Below, piece after piece: positions 56,170 through 64,000 of a stretch of 64,000 nt of DNA. Below the pieces are notes generated by a model that saw only the letters and a list, made by a program, of their open reading frames with translations, had not been told where the DNA came from and searched no databases. Where the stretch lies: NCBI GenBank assembly GCA_963777435.1, contig CAVZQT010000001.1, positions 806,001 to 870,000 of the forward strand. Reading direction: 5' to 3'. Position numbers and translations under genes: made by a program. This stretch comes from AP-15 sp963777435. Its GTDB lineage: Bacteria > Pseudomonadota > Alphaproteobacteria > ATCC43930 > CGMCC-115725. Each line of letters begins with the position of its first letter. Position 1 is the stretch's first letter.

Positions 56170-56909
56170 TCGCCGAATCCGATCGTTCGATGGATGAAAT
56201 CGAGATCGAGATCGCCCGCACCCGCGCTCGCCTTTCGACAACAACCGACGCGCTCGCGGCCGAGTTGGCGCCGCCGCGTTTAATTCATCAAGGAGCAGAC
56301 ATGCTTAACGGTTTTCTTCGCCGGTCCGATGGGATCGAGCTCGGCGGCGGCGTTCGGGCCGATCCAGTGGCCTTGGCTTTGCTCGGATTGGGTGTCGCCT
56401 GGCTCGTGGCCGAAAACACGGGTCTCCTCGACAAGTGGATGCCCGGCAAGGAGCCGGCGCACCGGGCAGACACTATGCCGGCGGTGTCCACCGGCGAGAC
56501 GGCCCGCTCCGACAGCGGAGAAGGCTGGATTCATCAGGTGGCGAGCGCGACGCAAGGGGCGCTGCATACGGTTTACGACAAGGGCGGTGCGGTAATTGGG
56601 CAGGCGGGCGAATTGATCTCGCATCCCGGTGATTCGACACAGCGTGTTCGTGAGGCCGGCGGCCGAATGATCGAAGCCGCCGGGCAGAGCCGCTGGTGGC
56701 TCGGCGCCCTGGGGCTCGTTGCCGGTGCCGCGATGGCGATGTGGCTGCCGACCAGCCGGCGCGAGCACGAGATTGTGACGCAGGCGCGTGACGATATATT
56801 GGACAAGGCAGAGGAACTCGGCCATCGCGCGGCTAGTTCGATGCGGGAATTGGCGGAAAGCACGGCGCACGGTTCGGACGACAACTTGACGCGGTCGACC
56901 GAGCATTGA
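56166..56909 (+). CDS. DUF3618 domain protein
   Basis: 247 residues. MDEIEIEIARTRARLSTTTDAL is the DUF3618 signature (paired Arg/Glu helix). It then has a hydrophobic helix (PVALALLGLGVAWLVAENTG), a polar linker and a second one (LGALGLVAGAAMAMWLP). It starts ATG 56166, overlapping the holin-like stop (ATGA), so the three genes are translationally coupled. Function unknown; often next to YqjE-like genes in alphaproteobacteria. Confidence 0.8.
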   Translation: MIAESDRSMDEIEIEIARTRARLSTTTDALAAELAPPRLIHQGADMLNGFLRRSDGIELGGGVRADPVALALLGLGVAWLVAENTGLLDKWMPGKEPAHRADTMPAVSTGETARSDSGEGWIHQVASATQGALHTVYDKGGAVIGQAGELISHPGDSTQRVREAGGRMIEAAGQSRWWLGALGLVAGAAMAMWLPTSRREHEIVTQARDDILDKAEELGHRAASSMRELAESTAHGSDDNLTRSTEH

Positions 56910-56958
56910 TCGCCAGCCGCTGGTTGGCGGCGCCGTTCCTGACCACAAAGGGGGGAAG

Positions 56959-57426
56959 ATGGCGGGGTATTTGGGTGCGAAGCGTATAATCTTGGCCGGG
57001 GTTGCGCTGGCGTTTGTTTGGCAAGCGTCGGCGCAAGCGCAGATGTCTAGCAACCCGGCCGAGATTACGGCTTGCCTTTGTCAGCAGCAGGGGATTGCTA
57101 CTTTGTCAGCCGACATGTCGGCGAAAACTCAGGCGTTAGCGGGAGCCCGCCAGCGTGTGGCCGACCTCGACGCGCAGCTCCTGCAGTCGCGGCAACATCT
57201 CGACGTCAATAACGCGGAAGCGGAAGCGCAGTACAAGTCATTGCTGGCGCAACGCGACCAAGCCTATAAGGAATCGATCGGACCGGTGGTCGGGGCGGCG
57301 GACCAGGCGACCAGTCGGTACAATGCGCTTGTCAACCAGTACAACACGCAATGCGCCAATCGCATCTTCAACGCCGACATGATGGCGCAGATGCAGACCC
57401 ATCTGGTGTGTCCACCATTGCAGTAG
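56959..57426 (+). CDS. Secreted coiled-coil protein with Cys motif
   Basis: 155 residues: signal peptide (ILAGVALAFVWQASAQAQ), CLCQQQ near residue 40, a coiled coil (AKTQALAGARQRVADLDAQL and on to AEAQYKSLLAQRDQ) and a final NALVNQYNTQCANRIF with one more Cys. Likely periplasmic. Its 3' end overlaps the convergent hisI gene by 59 bp. Family unknown. Confidence 0.65.
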   Translation: MAGYLGAKRIILAGVALAFVWQASAQAQMSSNPAEITACLCQQQGIATLSADMSAKTQALAGARQRVADLDAQLLQSRQHLDVNNAEAEAQYKSLLAQRDQAYKESIGPVVGAADQATSRYNALVNQYNTQCANRIFNADMMAQMQTHLVCPPLQ

Positions 57427-57886
57427 GCCCGGTCGGCCCCGCCGACTGGGATGCATAGAGAACCTTAGGGTCGATCTCGGGATCGGCGATAACCTGCCAC
57501 GCATCCTCGCGCCAAGCTCGGAAAAAACAGCTGCGGCGACCGGTATGGCAGGCAACTCCGCGCTGGTCGACCAGCAGCAAGATCGTGTCCCCGTCGCAAT
57601 CGAGGCGAAGCTCGCGCAGCCATTGCACCTGGCCGGAGTTTTCCCCCTTTCGCCATAATTTGCCGCGCGACCGTGACCAGTAACAGACGCGGCCCTCGGC
57701 CAAGGTCGTGCGCACCGCTTCACGGTTCATCCACGCCACCATCAGGACCTCGCCGGTGTCGTGTTGCTGAGCGACCGCCGGCACCAACCCCTCGCGATCG
57801 AAACTGATCGCGGCGAGCGCCTCGTCGATGTCATCGCCCGCCTCGTTCGTCGTCGCGCCCATTTCGGCTGTCCTCGGCCCGCTCAC
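57368..57886 (-). CDS. hisI: Phosphoribosyl-AMP cyclohydrolase
   Basis: 172 residues. HisI motifs: VLMVAWMNREAV, GRVCYWSRSRGKLWRKGENSG (in part), LDCDGDTILLLVDQRGVACHTG with the zinc/magnesium Asp and Cys ligands and SCFFRAW. Opens the ring of phosphoribosyl-AMP in histidine biosynthesis. After DPKVLYA, where the protein usually ends, there is an extra ~25-residue tail that overlaps the convergent gene. The start is GTG 57886 (GTGA overlap with the SDR stop) or ATG 57862, which has CGAGGACAGCCGAA. Confidence 0.92.
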   Translation of the reverse strand: MSGPRTAEMGATTNEAGDDIDEALAAISFDREGLVPAVAQQHDTGEVLMVAWMNREAVRTTLAEGRVCYWSRSRGKLWRKGENSGQVQWLRELRLDCDGDTILLLVDQRGVACHTGRRSCFFRAWREDAWQVIADPEIDPKVLYASQSAGPTGPTAMVDTPDGSASAPSCRR

Positions 57887-58632
57887 AGCATCTGGCCGCC
57901 ATCGACCGCAATGTTCTGCCCGGTTACCCAGCCGGCGAGCGGCGAGGCGAGGAACAATGCGACCCGCGCCACTTCCTCCGGCCGGCCCAGCCTGCCGAAC
58001 GGAATGCTGCGCAAAATCGCGGCGTAGAGCGGAGGGTTGTTGTTTTTCGCGCGCTCCCAGGTGCCGCCCGGAAATTCGACCGAGCCGGGAGCGATGCAGT
58101 TGACCCGAATATGCTTGCGCGCGAGCTGGGCGGCCAAAGTTTGCGTATACTCTAAGATCGCGGCTTTGACCGCGCCATAGGGTGGGGTGCGGGCCGAGGC
58201 GCGAAAGCCCGAAATCGAGGAGATGTTGATGATCGACCCGGCATCCGATTTTTCGATGTGCGGCAAGGCTGCCCGCGTCGCTCGCACCGTCGCCAGCAAA
58301 TCGACCGAGATGCTCTTCTCCCAGCCGGCCTCGTCGTCGCTGGTGCCAAAGCCCGAGGCATTGTTGACCAGGATGTCGATGCCGCCGAGCGCGCTCGCCG
58401 CCTCCTCAATATAGCGGGGAATCGCCGCCGCATCGGCGAGATCGCAGCTAGCGGCATGCGCCTTATGGCCATACCGGGCGATGTCATCGCACGCCTTGGC
58501 CAAGGCCTCGGCGCCGCGAGCGCAGATCGAAACATCCGCACCCGCCTCGGCAAAGATCAGCGCGATCGCCCGTCCGATGCCGCGGCTGCCGCCGGCCACC
58601 ACCGCCTTCTTTCCCGCCACATCGATGTTCAT
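57883..58632 (-). CDS. SDR-family oxidoreductase
   Basis: 249-residue classical SDR: AVVAGGSRGIGRAIAL (NAD(P) binding), NNASGFG, ISSISGFRASARTPPYGAVKAAILEY with the Ser/Tyr/Lys active site (in part) and APGSVEFPGG. The C-terminal GWVTGQNIAVDGGQML is the usual ending. Same strand as hisI with a GTGA overlap, so they are co-transcribed. GCCAAGGAGGCGGC precedes the ATG at 58632. Confidence 0.92.
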   Translation of the reverse strand: MNIDVAGKKAVVAGGSRGIGRAIALIFAEAGADVSICARGAEALAKACDDIARYGHKAHAASCDLADAAAIPRYIEEAASALGGIDILVNNASGFGTSDDEAGWEKSISVDLLATVRATRAALPHIEKSDAGSIINISSISGFRASARTPPYGAVKAAILEYTQTLAAQLARKHIRVNCIAPGSVEFPGGTWERAKNNNPPLYAAILRSIPFGRLGRPEEVARVALFLASPLAGWVTGQNIAVDGGQML

Positions 58633-58768
58633 GCCGCCTCCTTGGCTTCTGCCCGCCGAGAGCACCAATCTGGCCGCCTTCTGCCGATGCGTCGAGAGTG
58701 AAGAGCGGCTTGCCGGGGCGGCAGGTAGGCCCGATGCTGGGCCGATCAATTATCGGAGGCCAAATGCC

Positions 58769-59737
58769 ATGCCGACCAAGTTTCTGATGCTGCCGCCACA
58801 AAGCGAAAAGACTCGCGAATGGGGCGCTCGCCTCGCCGCGGCGTTGCCCGAGCTCGAAATCATCGTGGCCGAGGATATGGCGCGAGCCGAGCGGGCGATC
58901 GCGACTGCCGAGGCCACCTTTGGCACGATCCCGCCCGCGCTGTTGCGCCAGGCGCGGCATCTCAAATGGCTCCAGGCACCGCAGGCCGCCCCGCCCGCCG
59001 GCTTTTACTATCCCGAACTGATCGCGCACCCCGTCCAGATCACCAATTTCCGCGAGATCTACAACGACCATATCGGCACGCATGTGATGGCCTTTGTGCT
59101 GGCCTTCGCCCGCGGCCTGCAGCGATACATCCCGCAGCAATTGCGCCGCGAGTGGAAAAAGCCGGAGCAGAACGAAGGGATCGTCCCTCTCCCGGAGGCG
59201 ACGGCGCTGATCGTCGGCGTCGGCGGCATCGGCAGCGAGATCGCGCGCCTTGCCGCGGCTTTTGGCATGCGGGTGATCGGGGTCGACGAGCGCCGTCGCG
59301 AAGCCCCACCGGGTGTCGCCGAATTGCATCGCAGCGACGAGCTCGACGCGCTCTTGCCGCAAGCCGATTTCGTGATCCTGACGGTGCCGCACACACCCGA
59401 AACCGAAGGGTTTATGAACCGCGCGCGGTTTCAGGAGATGAAAAAGACCGCGTTCTTCATCAATATCGGGCGCGGGCTGACGACCCGGCTCGACGACCTT
59501 GCCGCGGCGATCGAGGCGGGCGAAATCGCCGGCGCCGGTCTCGACGTATTCGAGCAGGAGCCGCTGCCCGCCGACCACAAACTATGGACGCTTCCCGGGG
59601 TATTGATCACACCGCATACCGCCGGTTACGGCCCATATCTCGACGAGCGCCGCTACGACATTATTTTAGACAATTGCCGACGGTTTCTCGCGGGACAACC
59701 TCTGCGCAACCTCGTCGATAAGGCGCGATGGTTCTAG
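58769..59737 (+). CDS. D-2-hydroxyacid dehydrogenase family protein
   Basis: 322 residues: Rossmann NAD motif LIVGVGGIGSEIARLAAAFG, the catalytic Arg/Glu/His arrangement INIGRGLTTR, GLDVFEQEPLP and TPHTAGYG. Reduces 2-oxo acids or related substrates. The ATG at 58769 follows TATCGGAGG at 9 bp. Divergent from the SDR gene. Confidence 0.9.
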   Translation: MPTKFLMLPPQSEKTREWGARLAAALPELEIIVAEDMARAERAIATAEATFGTIPPALLRQARHLKWLQAPQAAPPAGFYYPELIAHPVQITNFREIYNDHIGTHVMAFVLAFARGLQRYIPQQLRREWKKPEQNEGIVPLPEATALIVGVGGIGSEIARLAAAFGMRVIGVDERRREAPPGVAELHRSDELDALLPQADFVILTVPHTPETEGFMNRARFQEMKKTAFFINIGRGLTTRLDDLAAAIEAGEIAGAGLDVFEQEPLPADHKLWTLPGVLITPHTAGYGPYLDERRYDIILDNCRRFLAGQPLRNLVDKARWF

Positions 59738-59826
59738 CCGGGAGAGGCCGTCTCTCCCGACTAGCCGCCCCGCCGAGACTCGGCGCGGCGACAGGCTGAT
59801 CGCATTCGGCACCGAAGTATGTTCGG

Positions 59827-60954
59827 CTACGGGGTCGGGTGTTCAGGCGCGAAGCCGTACAGCCGGGCGGCGTTGCCGCGGGTGATCTTGAACTGGTCTT
59901 CGGCGCTCGCATCCTTGAAGTCGCGCGCGACGACCTCCTGCGAATGCGGCCACGACGACGCCTGGTGCGGGTAATCCGACGACCACATCATCCGGTCGAC
60001 ACCGATAAAGTTGCGATTGGCGACCCCGACAAAGTCATCGATATAGGTGCACCACATCTGCCGCTGGAAATATTCGCTCGGCTTCATCTTATTGGTGAAG
60101 CCCGAAGCGATGCGCGACCGCTCAAAGGTGCGGTCCATGCGCTGCAAGTAATAGGGGATCCAGCCGCAATTGTTCTCGGCCGAGACGATCTGCAACTCGG
60201 GAAAGCGATCGAGCACCCCGGAAAAGATCAAGACGCTAAACGAGCGCTCGACCTCGTGCGCCAGCACCGTCGCGCGCATATAGCGCTCGCCCCAATTGTA
60301 TTGGCTCTCCATCCCCATGCCGGTGATCGCGTGCAGGCTGACCGGCATCCGCAATTCCTGCGCCGCACCCCAGAACGGGTCATAGATGTCAGAGCTGTAC
60401 GGCCGGTCTTCGGGCGGCGAGCACCAGATCATCGCCCCCTTGAGGCCAATTTTGGCGCAGCGTTCGAGTTCGCGGGCCCCAGCCTTCGGATCATAAAGCG
60501 AGATCATCGCCAGTCCGGCCATGTGCTTGGGGTCGTAGCCGACGAATTCGGCGAGCCAATCATTGTAGACGCGGAAACAATCGGCCTGCAGCCCCGCATC
60601 CTTGAGCCAGAAAATGCGAAAGCCGAGCGTCGTGTAGAGCACGTCGGCCTCGACCCCGTCGACCGCATTATCTTTTTTCCGTTCGGCCGGATCCCAGCCG
60701 CCCGGGCGGGCGTCGGCATAGGTCGCCTTGGTCAGGAATTCCTTCAGTTCCTCAGGGCTCTTGCCGGCGCCAAGCCCGATCCCAATCGGATGCGGCGCGT
60801 ACCCTTCGTAATAGAAATAGGCCCCTTCTTTGCCGGGCGGATTGACCATCAGATGCGGCGCACGTTCGCGGTATTTTTGATCGACGCGATCGCTCCACAG
60901 ATTGGGTGGCTCGCTGACATGCGAGTCGGCTGAGATCAGCTTGTATTCCGGCAT
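59827..60954 (-). CDS. Amidohydrolase family protein (amidohydrolase 2 / ACMSD-like)
   Basis: 375 residues. Starts PEYKLISADSHVSEPPNLW (metal-site DSHV), with MAGLAMISLYDPKAGARELERC, LPVSLHAITGMG-like (MPVSLHAITGMG) and VDRMMWSSDYPHQASSWP, the terminal Asp motif. TIM-barrel metal-dependent decarboxylase/hydrolase; substrate probably an aromatic or cyclic acid. GGAGGGAGGGTTAC gives the ATG at 60954. Confidence 0.88.
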   Translation of the reverse strand: MPEYKLISADSHVSEPPNLWSDRVDQKYRERAPHLMVNPPGKEGAYFYYEGYAPHPIGIGLGAGKSPEELKEFLTKATYADARPGGWDPAERKKDNAVDGVEADVLYTTLGFRIFWLKDAGLQADCFRVYNDWLAEFVGYDPKHMAGLAMISLYDPKAGARELERCAKIGLKGAMIWCSPPEDRPYSSDIYDPFWGAAQELRMPVSLHAITGMGMESQYNWGERYMRATVLAHEVERSFSVLIFSGVLDRFPELQIVSAENNCGWIPYYLQRMDRTFERSRIASGFTNKMKPSEYFQRQMWCTYIDDFVGVANRNFIGVDRMMWSSDYPHQASSWPHSQEVVARDFKDASAEDQFKITRGNAARLYGFAPEHPTP

Positions 60955-61128
60955 GTAACCCTCCCTCCGTAAATCCTGGCCGCGGTTTTCTCGCGCAACT
61001 CCGCGCCCGCTCCGGCGCTGTCCGGCGTGATCGTAGCTGAGGTTAATTGGTTGCGTCCAGAGCCGCCCGGCAGAAGTGAATGGCTTTGAGATCGGCCCCG
61101 CTCGTCTCGATAGGTTTATGATGCGCGC

Positions 61129-61761
61129 ATGACCGACGTGACTGCTTTCGAGCAACCCGGAATCCGCGGGTTCTTGCATCGGCCGGATAATGCGCCGGGC
61201 CGCGGATTGGTGCTGACGCACGGCGCCGGCGGCAATTGCGCTATGCCACTTCTAGTCGCCGCGGCACATGCCGTTGCCGAGGCCGGGTTCTTTGTGCTGC
61301 GTTGCGACCTGCCGTTTCGCCAGCGCCGGCCAAAGGGCCCACCATCGCCGTCGACCGCAGCCGCGGACCGCGCGGGATTAGAGCTTGCCGTCGAAGCGAT
61401 GCGGGCTCTAGTGCCGGGACCGATCTTTCTCGGCGGGCAGTCTTATGGTGGCCGCCAGGCGACAATGCTCGCCGCCGACGAGCCGGGCGTTGCTGCGGGG
61501 CTGCTGCTGTTCTCCTATCCGCTGCACCCGCCAGGCAAACCCGATCGGCGGCGCACTGAGCATTTTCCGCGGCTTCAGGTGCCCGCGGTCTTTGTGCAGG
61601 GTACAGCCGACCCGTTTGGCACGGTGGCGGAGATCAAATCGGTGCTGTCGCTGATCCCGGCGCCGACCCAGCTGATCGTAATCGATGGCGCCGGCCACGA
61701 TCTGAAGCGCGGGCGGTTCGATCTGGCGCTGGTGGTCGCGGCGCTTACCGGTGAGGCTTAG
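61129..61761 (+). CDS. Alpha/beta hydrolase (KANL3/Tex30-like)
   Basis: 210 residues. GLVLTHGAGGNCAMPLLVAA, nucleophile elbow FLGGQSYGGRQATMLAADEP, VPAVFVQGTADPFG (acid) and VIDGAGHDLKRG (His). Small dienelactone-hydrolase-like family whose bacterial members have no firm substrate. Starts ATG 61129, divergent from the amidohydrolase. Confidence 0.85.
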   Translation: MTDVTAFEQPGIRGFLHRPDNAPGRGLVLTHGAGGNCAMPLLVAAAHAVAEAGFFVLRCDLPFRQRRPKGPPSPSTAAADRAGLELAVEAMRALVPGPIFLGGQSYGGRQATMLAADEPGVAAGLLLFSYPLHPPGKPDRRRTEHFPRLQVPAVFVQGTADPFGTVAEIKSVLSLIPAPTQLIVIDGAGHDLKRGRFDLALVVAALTGEA

Positions 61762-61773
61762 AGGTAACTGGCG

Positions 61774-62046
61774 GTGGCCACACCTGCGGTAGGGCGCGCC
61801 GTTTTAGCCGGGTCGCTTTGGCTTCTGGCGAATGCTGCCGCTACCGCCCAGACAACCTCTAGCTTAGCCTATACCGCGATGATCGAGGGCATCTGCCAAC
61901 AATACGCGGCGGCCCCGTCGCAGCTTCCCGCGCGCCAAATGTTCGACCTATGCATGGCTGAGCGGCGCTGCCACGTGACTTCCGGGTCGTCGCAATATCA
62001 ATGCGAGCAGCCGGGGCCCTACACATGGCATGGCGGCGGTTACTGA
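61774..62046 (+). CDS. Small secreted Cys-containing protein
   Basis: 90 residues from a GTG at 61774 (GAGGTAACTGGCG upstream). Signal peptide (AVLAGSLWLLANAAATA), then IEGICQQYAAAPSQ, FDLCMAERRCHVTSG and YQCEQPGPYTW; four cysteines could form two disulfides. Family unknown. Starts 12 bp after the hydrolase gene. Confidence 0.6.
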   Translation: MATPAVGRAVLAGSLWLLANAAATAQTTSSLAYTAMIEGICQQYAAAPSQLPARQMFDLCMAERRCHVTSGSSQYQCEQPGPYTWHGGGY

Positions 62047-62106
62047 CCGGCTCGGCTCGATCTTCACTGATCCGGAGGGGCAACGCCGAGCCCGTTTCCC
62101 GGCGCG

Positions 62107-63144
62107 TCAGGCTTTGCGGCGGCGGCGCGGTGCCGGCGCCTCGGCGGCCGGTTCGGGAGCGGCTTCTTCGCGGGTCCGGCGGCGGCGTGGTGTGGCGGGC
62201 GCCTCGGCAGGCGCAGTCTCGGCTTCGGCCTCAGCAGCCGCGGGCTGCTTGTCGCGGCCGCCGGAGACCGGCAACAGCAGTGGCGGTTGGCGGCGGTCGC
62301 GAGGTTTCGCACCACGCCGCGCCGCCGCCGGCGATGGTTGCGACGCGGCGGGGGCGGCGCGCCCCGAGCCTGCTTCTTCGCGCGCCAGGCTGCGCTTTAG
62401 CGCGTCCATCAAATTGATGACCTTTGGCGGCTCTTCATCCTCTTCCGGGGCGGCCATCACCTCGCCTTTGAGCTTGCTCTGCACCAGTTCGCGCAGCGCG
62501 TCCTGGTAGCGGTCGTGAAAGTTCGCCGGCTCGAACGCGCCGGCCTTGCGCTCGATGATGGTTTCGGCAAGCGCCACCAATTCGCGGTCGACCTCGCCCT
62601 CCTCTTTGTCGCCAAAATCGGCTGTGCGAACTTCGTCACTGGCGCGCAAGGTCGACATTGTCAGGCCCGCGCCGCGCGGCTCGATCACGACCTGTCGCTC
62701 ACGGTTGGCCAACACGATGCGGCCAAGCCCAACCTTGTTCGCCCGCGTCATCGCCTCACCGATCACACGAAACGTTTCGCCCGCGATCTGGCCGTCGGGA
62801 TAGACATAGTAGGGGGTGTCGAGATAGAGCGGATCGAGTTCGTCGCGGCTAACAAAGCGATCGAGCTCGATAATCTTCGACAAGTCGATCTTCAAATCGC
62901 GCAATTCATCGTCGCTGATCGTGACATAGCGATCGCGGTCGAATTCGAAGCCTTTGACGATCTGGTCGCGGCTCAACTCCTCTCCGGTCTTGGAGTCGAA
63001 CAGGCGCTGCGAAACCCGGTTTCCGGTCTCGGAATTCAGCTGATTGAGGCGAATTCGCTTCGCCTCCGTCGTTGCCGGGGTCAGATAGACCGGGCAAGTG
63101 ACGAGAGAAAGACGTAGAAACCCGCTCCAACTCGCGCGCGGCAT
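62107..63144 (-). CDS. ku: Non-homologous end-joining protein Ku
   Basis: 345 residues. The Ku beta-barrel core starts PRASWSGFLRLSLVTCPVYL, with LFDSKTGEELSRDQIVKGFE, FVSRDELDPLYLDTPYYVYP and NFHDRYQDALRELVQSKLKG. The C-terminus is a long basic Ala/Pro/Arg tail (DNA binding). Ku dimers hold double-strand ends and recruit LigD, which is encoded divergently next door. Confidence 0.95.
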   Translation of the reverse strand: MPRASWSGFLRLSLVTCPVYLTPATTEAKRIRLNQLNSETGNRVSQRLFDSKTGEELSRDQIVKGFEFDRDRYVTISDDELRDLKIDLSKIIELDRFVSRDELDPLYLDTPYYVYPDGQIAGETFRVIGEAMTRANKVGLGRIVLANRERQVVIEPRGAGLTMSTLRASDEVRTADFGDKEEGEVDRELVALAETIIERKAGAFEPANFHDRYQDALRELVQSKLKGEVMAAPEEDEEPPKVINLMDALKRSLAREEAGSGRAAPAASQPSPAAARRGAKPRDRRQPPLLLPVSGGRDKQPAAAEAEAETAPAEAPATPRRRRTREEAAPEPAAEAPAPRRRRKA

Positions 63145-63250
63145 CTCGATCTCCTATGCTGCGCCATTACCAATCCACATTATGTAATAACACACATCCG
63201 GACGCGACGGACCTGGTGGCAGACGGATTTTTGACGGACGGTCGGCGGCG

Positions 63251-64000
63251 ATGGCGCTGAGTGAGTACCGCAGAAAGCGCGATTTTGCGAAGACGCCGGA
63301 GCCGGCGGGTGCGGTAGTACGCGCTAAACCCTCGCCAAAGCTGTCTTTTGTGATCCAGAAGCATGCCGCGCGCCGGCTGCATTACGACTTTCGGCTCGAA
63401 CTCGATGGCGTATTAAAAAGCTGGGCGGTGCCCAAGGGCCCGAGTACCGATCCCACGGAAAAGCGCCTCGCGGTGCATGTCGAGGATCATCCGCTCGAAT
63501 ATGGCGGGTTCGAAGGCGTCATCCCCGAGCGGAATTATGGCGCCGGCGCCTCGATGATCTGGGATCGCGGCAGCTGGACCCCGCTCGATCCCGATCCGCA
63601 GGCCGCCTATCAAAAAGGTGCGCTCAAATTCGAGCTCGACGGTCAGAAACTCCACGGCAAATGGGCCTTGGTGCGGATGGGCGGCAGCCATGCCGGCCGC
63701 AACAAAGAAAACTGGCTATTGATCAAGGAGCGCGACGCCACGGCGGTGCCGGGCAGCGGCGATGCGATTGTCGCCGACAACCCGCGCAGCGCCGCGACCG
63801 GCCGCACGATCGACGAGATCGCCGCCGACCGCGACCGGATTTGGGGACCGAACGGTGAGGAGCGCCCGGCGGCCACAGGCTCGCTCAACGGCAGGGCTGG
63901 AACGGCTCACCAAGCTGGGCATCTCGACCCGTCGGGTATCCCGGGCTCCAAGAAGGGGCGGATGCCGGCCGACCCGCGGCCGTTGTTGGCGTGCACGGCG
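63251..64000 (+). CDS. ligD: DNA ligase D, N-terminal 3'-phosphoesterase part (runs off the window)
   Basis: 250 codons in frame to the window end. The 3'-phosphoesterase domain is clear: FVIQKHAARRLHYDFRLELD with the metal-binding His/Asp, KRLAVHVEDHPLEYGGFEG, IPERNYGAGASMIWDRG and GKWALVRMGGSHAGRNKENW, all in one frame. A linker with a basic GSKKGRMPAD segment follows, so ligase and polymerase domains should lie beyond. Starts ATG 63251, divergent from ku (107 bp apart). LigD trims and seals the ends held by Ku. Confidence 0.92.
   Translation, partial: MALSEYRRKRDFAKTPEPAGAVVRAKPSPKLSFVIQKHAARRLHYDFRLELDGVLKSWAVPKGPSTDPTEKRLAVHVEDHPLEYGGFEGVIPERNYGAGASMIWDRGSWTPLDPDPQAAYQKGALKFELDGQKLHGKWALVRMGGSHAGRNKENWLLIKERDATAVPGSGDAIVADNPRSAATGRTIDEIAADRDRIWGPNGEERPAATGSLNGRAGTAHQAGHLDPSGIPGSKKGRMPADPRPLLACTA

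Noticed and set aside
58484..59578. 364-codon frame antisense to the D-2-hydroxyacid dehydrogenase
   Set aside because: Shadow frame; the dehydrogenase has motifs, a ribosome site and family length.
59839..60933. 364-codon frame antisense to the amidohydrolase gene
   Set aside because: A GC-rich shadow of a conserved gene on the other strand; Arg/Ala/Pro-rich with no domain.

Overview
The window is GC-rich, densely coded chromosomal DNA. The gene families suggest an alphaproteobacterium: cyo-type quinol oxidase, HdeA-like and glycine-zipper proteins, NrfD-linked formate dehydrogenase, a YqjD/YqjE/DUF3618-type locus and Ku/LigD end joining. No rRNA or ribosomal-protein gene is present to fix the taxon, so this assignment is an inference. 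No CRISPR array, prophage or plasmid backbone was seen.

Layout. 1-2.2 kb: end of a cyo operon (cyoC partial, cyoD), then a polyphosphate kinase 2 relic split by an IS5-family element. 2.3-8.3 kb: two small envelope/stress proteins, then a GH63-like glucosidase, a GH13 enzyme and a membrane protein in one direction. 8.3-13.2 kb: MFS transporter, PsiE-like protein, RidA, a secreted retropepsin-like protein, SurE and a lipoprotein. 13.7 kb: tRNA-Ser(GCU). 13.8-17.7 kb: a gene-poor, decayed tract with a possible 47-residue membrane protein, three pseudogenes (KaiC-like ATPase, LLM oxidoreductase, Tat-type dienelactone hydrolase) and an AT-rich secreted protein of foreign composition. 17.9-22 kb: a GST and an hxlR-emrA-emrB efflux operon with a visible promoter and twin palindromic operator. 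22.2-28.3 kb: a DUF883-like protein and a formate dehydrogenase operon whose catalytic subunit has an in-frame UGA (selenocysteine) with a SECIS-like hairpin; fdhA, fdhB and nrfD are riddled with frameshifts. 28.5-42.8 kb: metabolic and housekeeping genes (acyl-CoA dehydrogenase, uracil-DNA glycosylase, zincin, PhhB, PagL-like, cupin, a winged-helix/TolB/TPR regulator, MHS transporter, CoA-transferase, uronate dehydrogenase, ArsC, dodecin, MFS, esterase). 42.9 kb: a candidate small RNA of three hairpins. 43.5-52.8 kb: an LLM/hydrolase operon, an exosortase-EpsI fusion, a beta-propeller protein, a creatininase-like protein and ChrA. 52.9-64 kb: a frameshifted class A PBP, a coupled three-gene membrane operon, HisI-SDR, a D-2-hydroxyacid dehydrogenase, an amidohydrolase, hydrolases, and divergent ku / ligD (ligD runs off the end).

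The main theme is uneven decay. Long genes such as the 908-codon glucosidase are intact, while the ppk2 locus, the 14.6-16.8 kb tract and the fdh operon carry many single-base indels and stops; scoA and the PBP carry one indel each. Either these loci are under relaxed selection or some indels are assembly errors, and reads would settle which. The best candidates for something undescribed are the C-rich-loop small RNA at 42.9-43.0 kb, the HxlR twin-palindrome promoter, and the small proteins attached to the fdh operon and the tRNA-Ser region.
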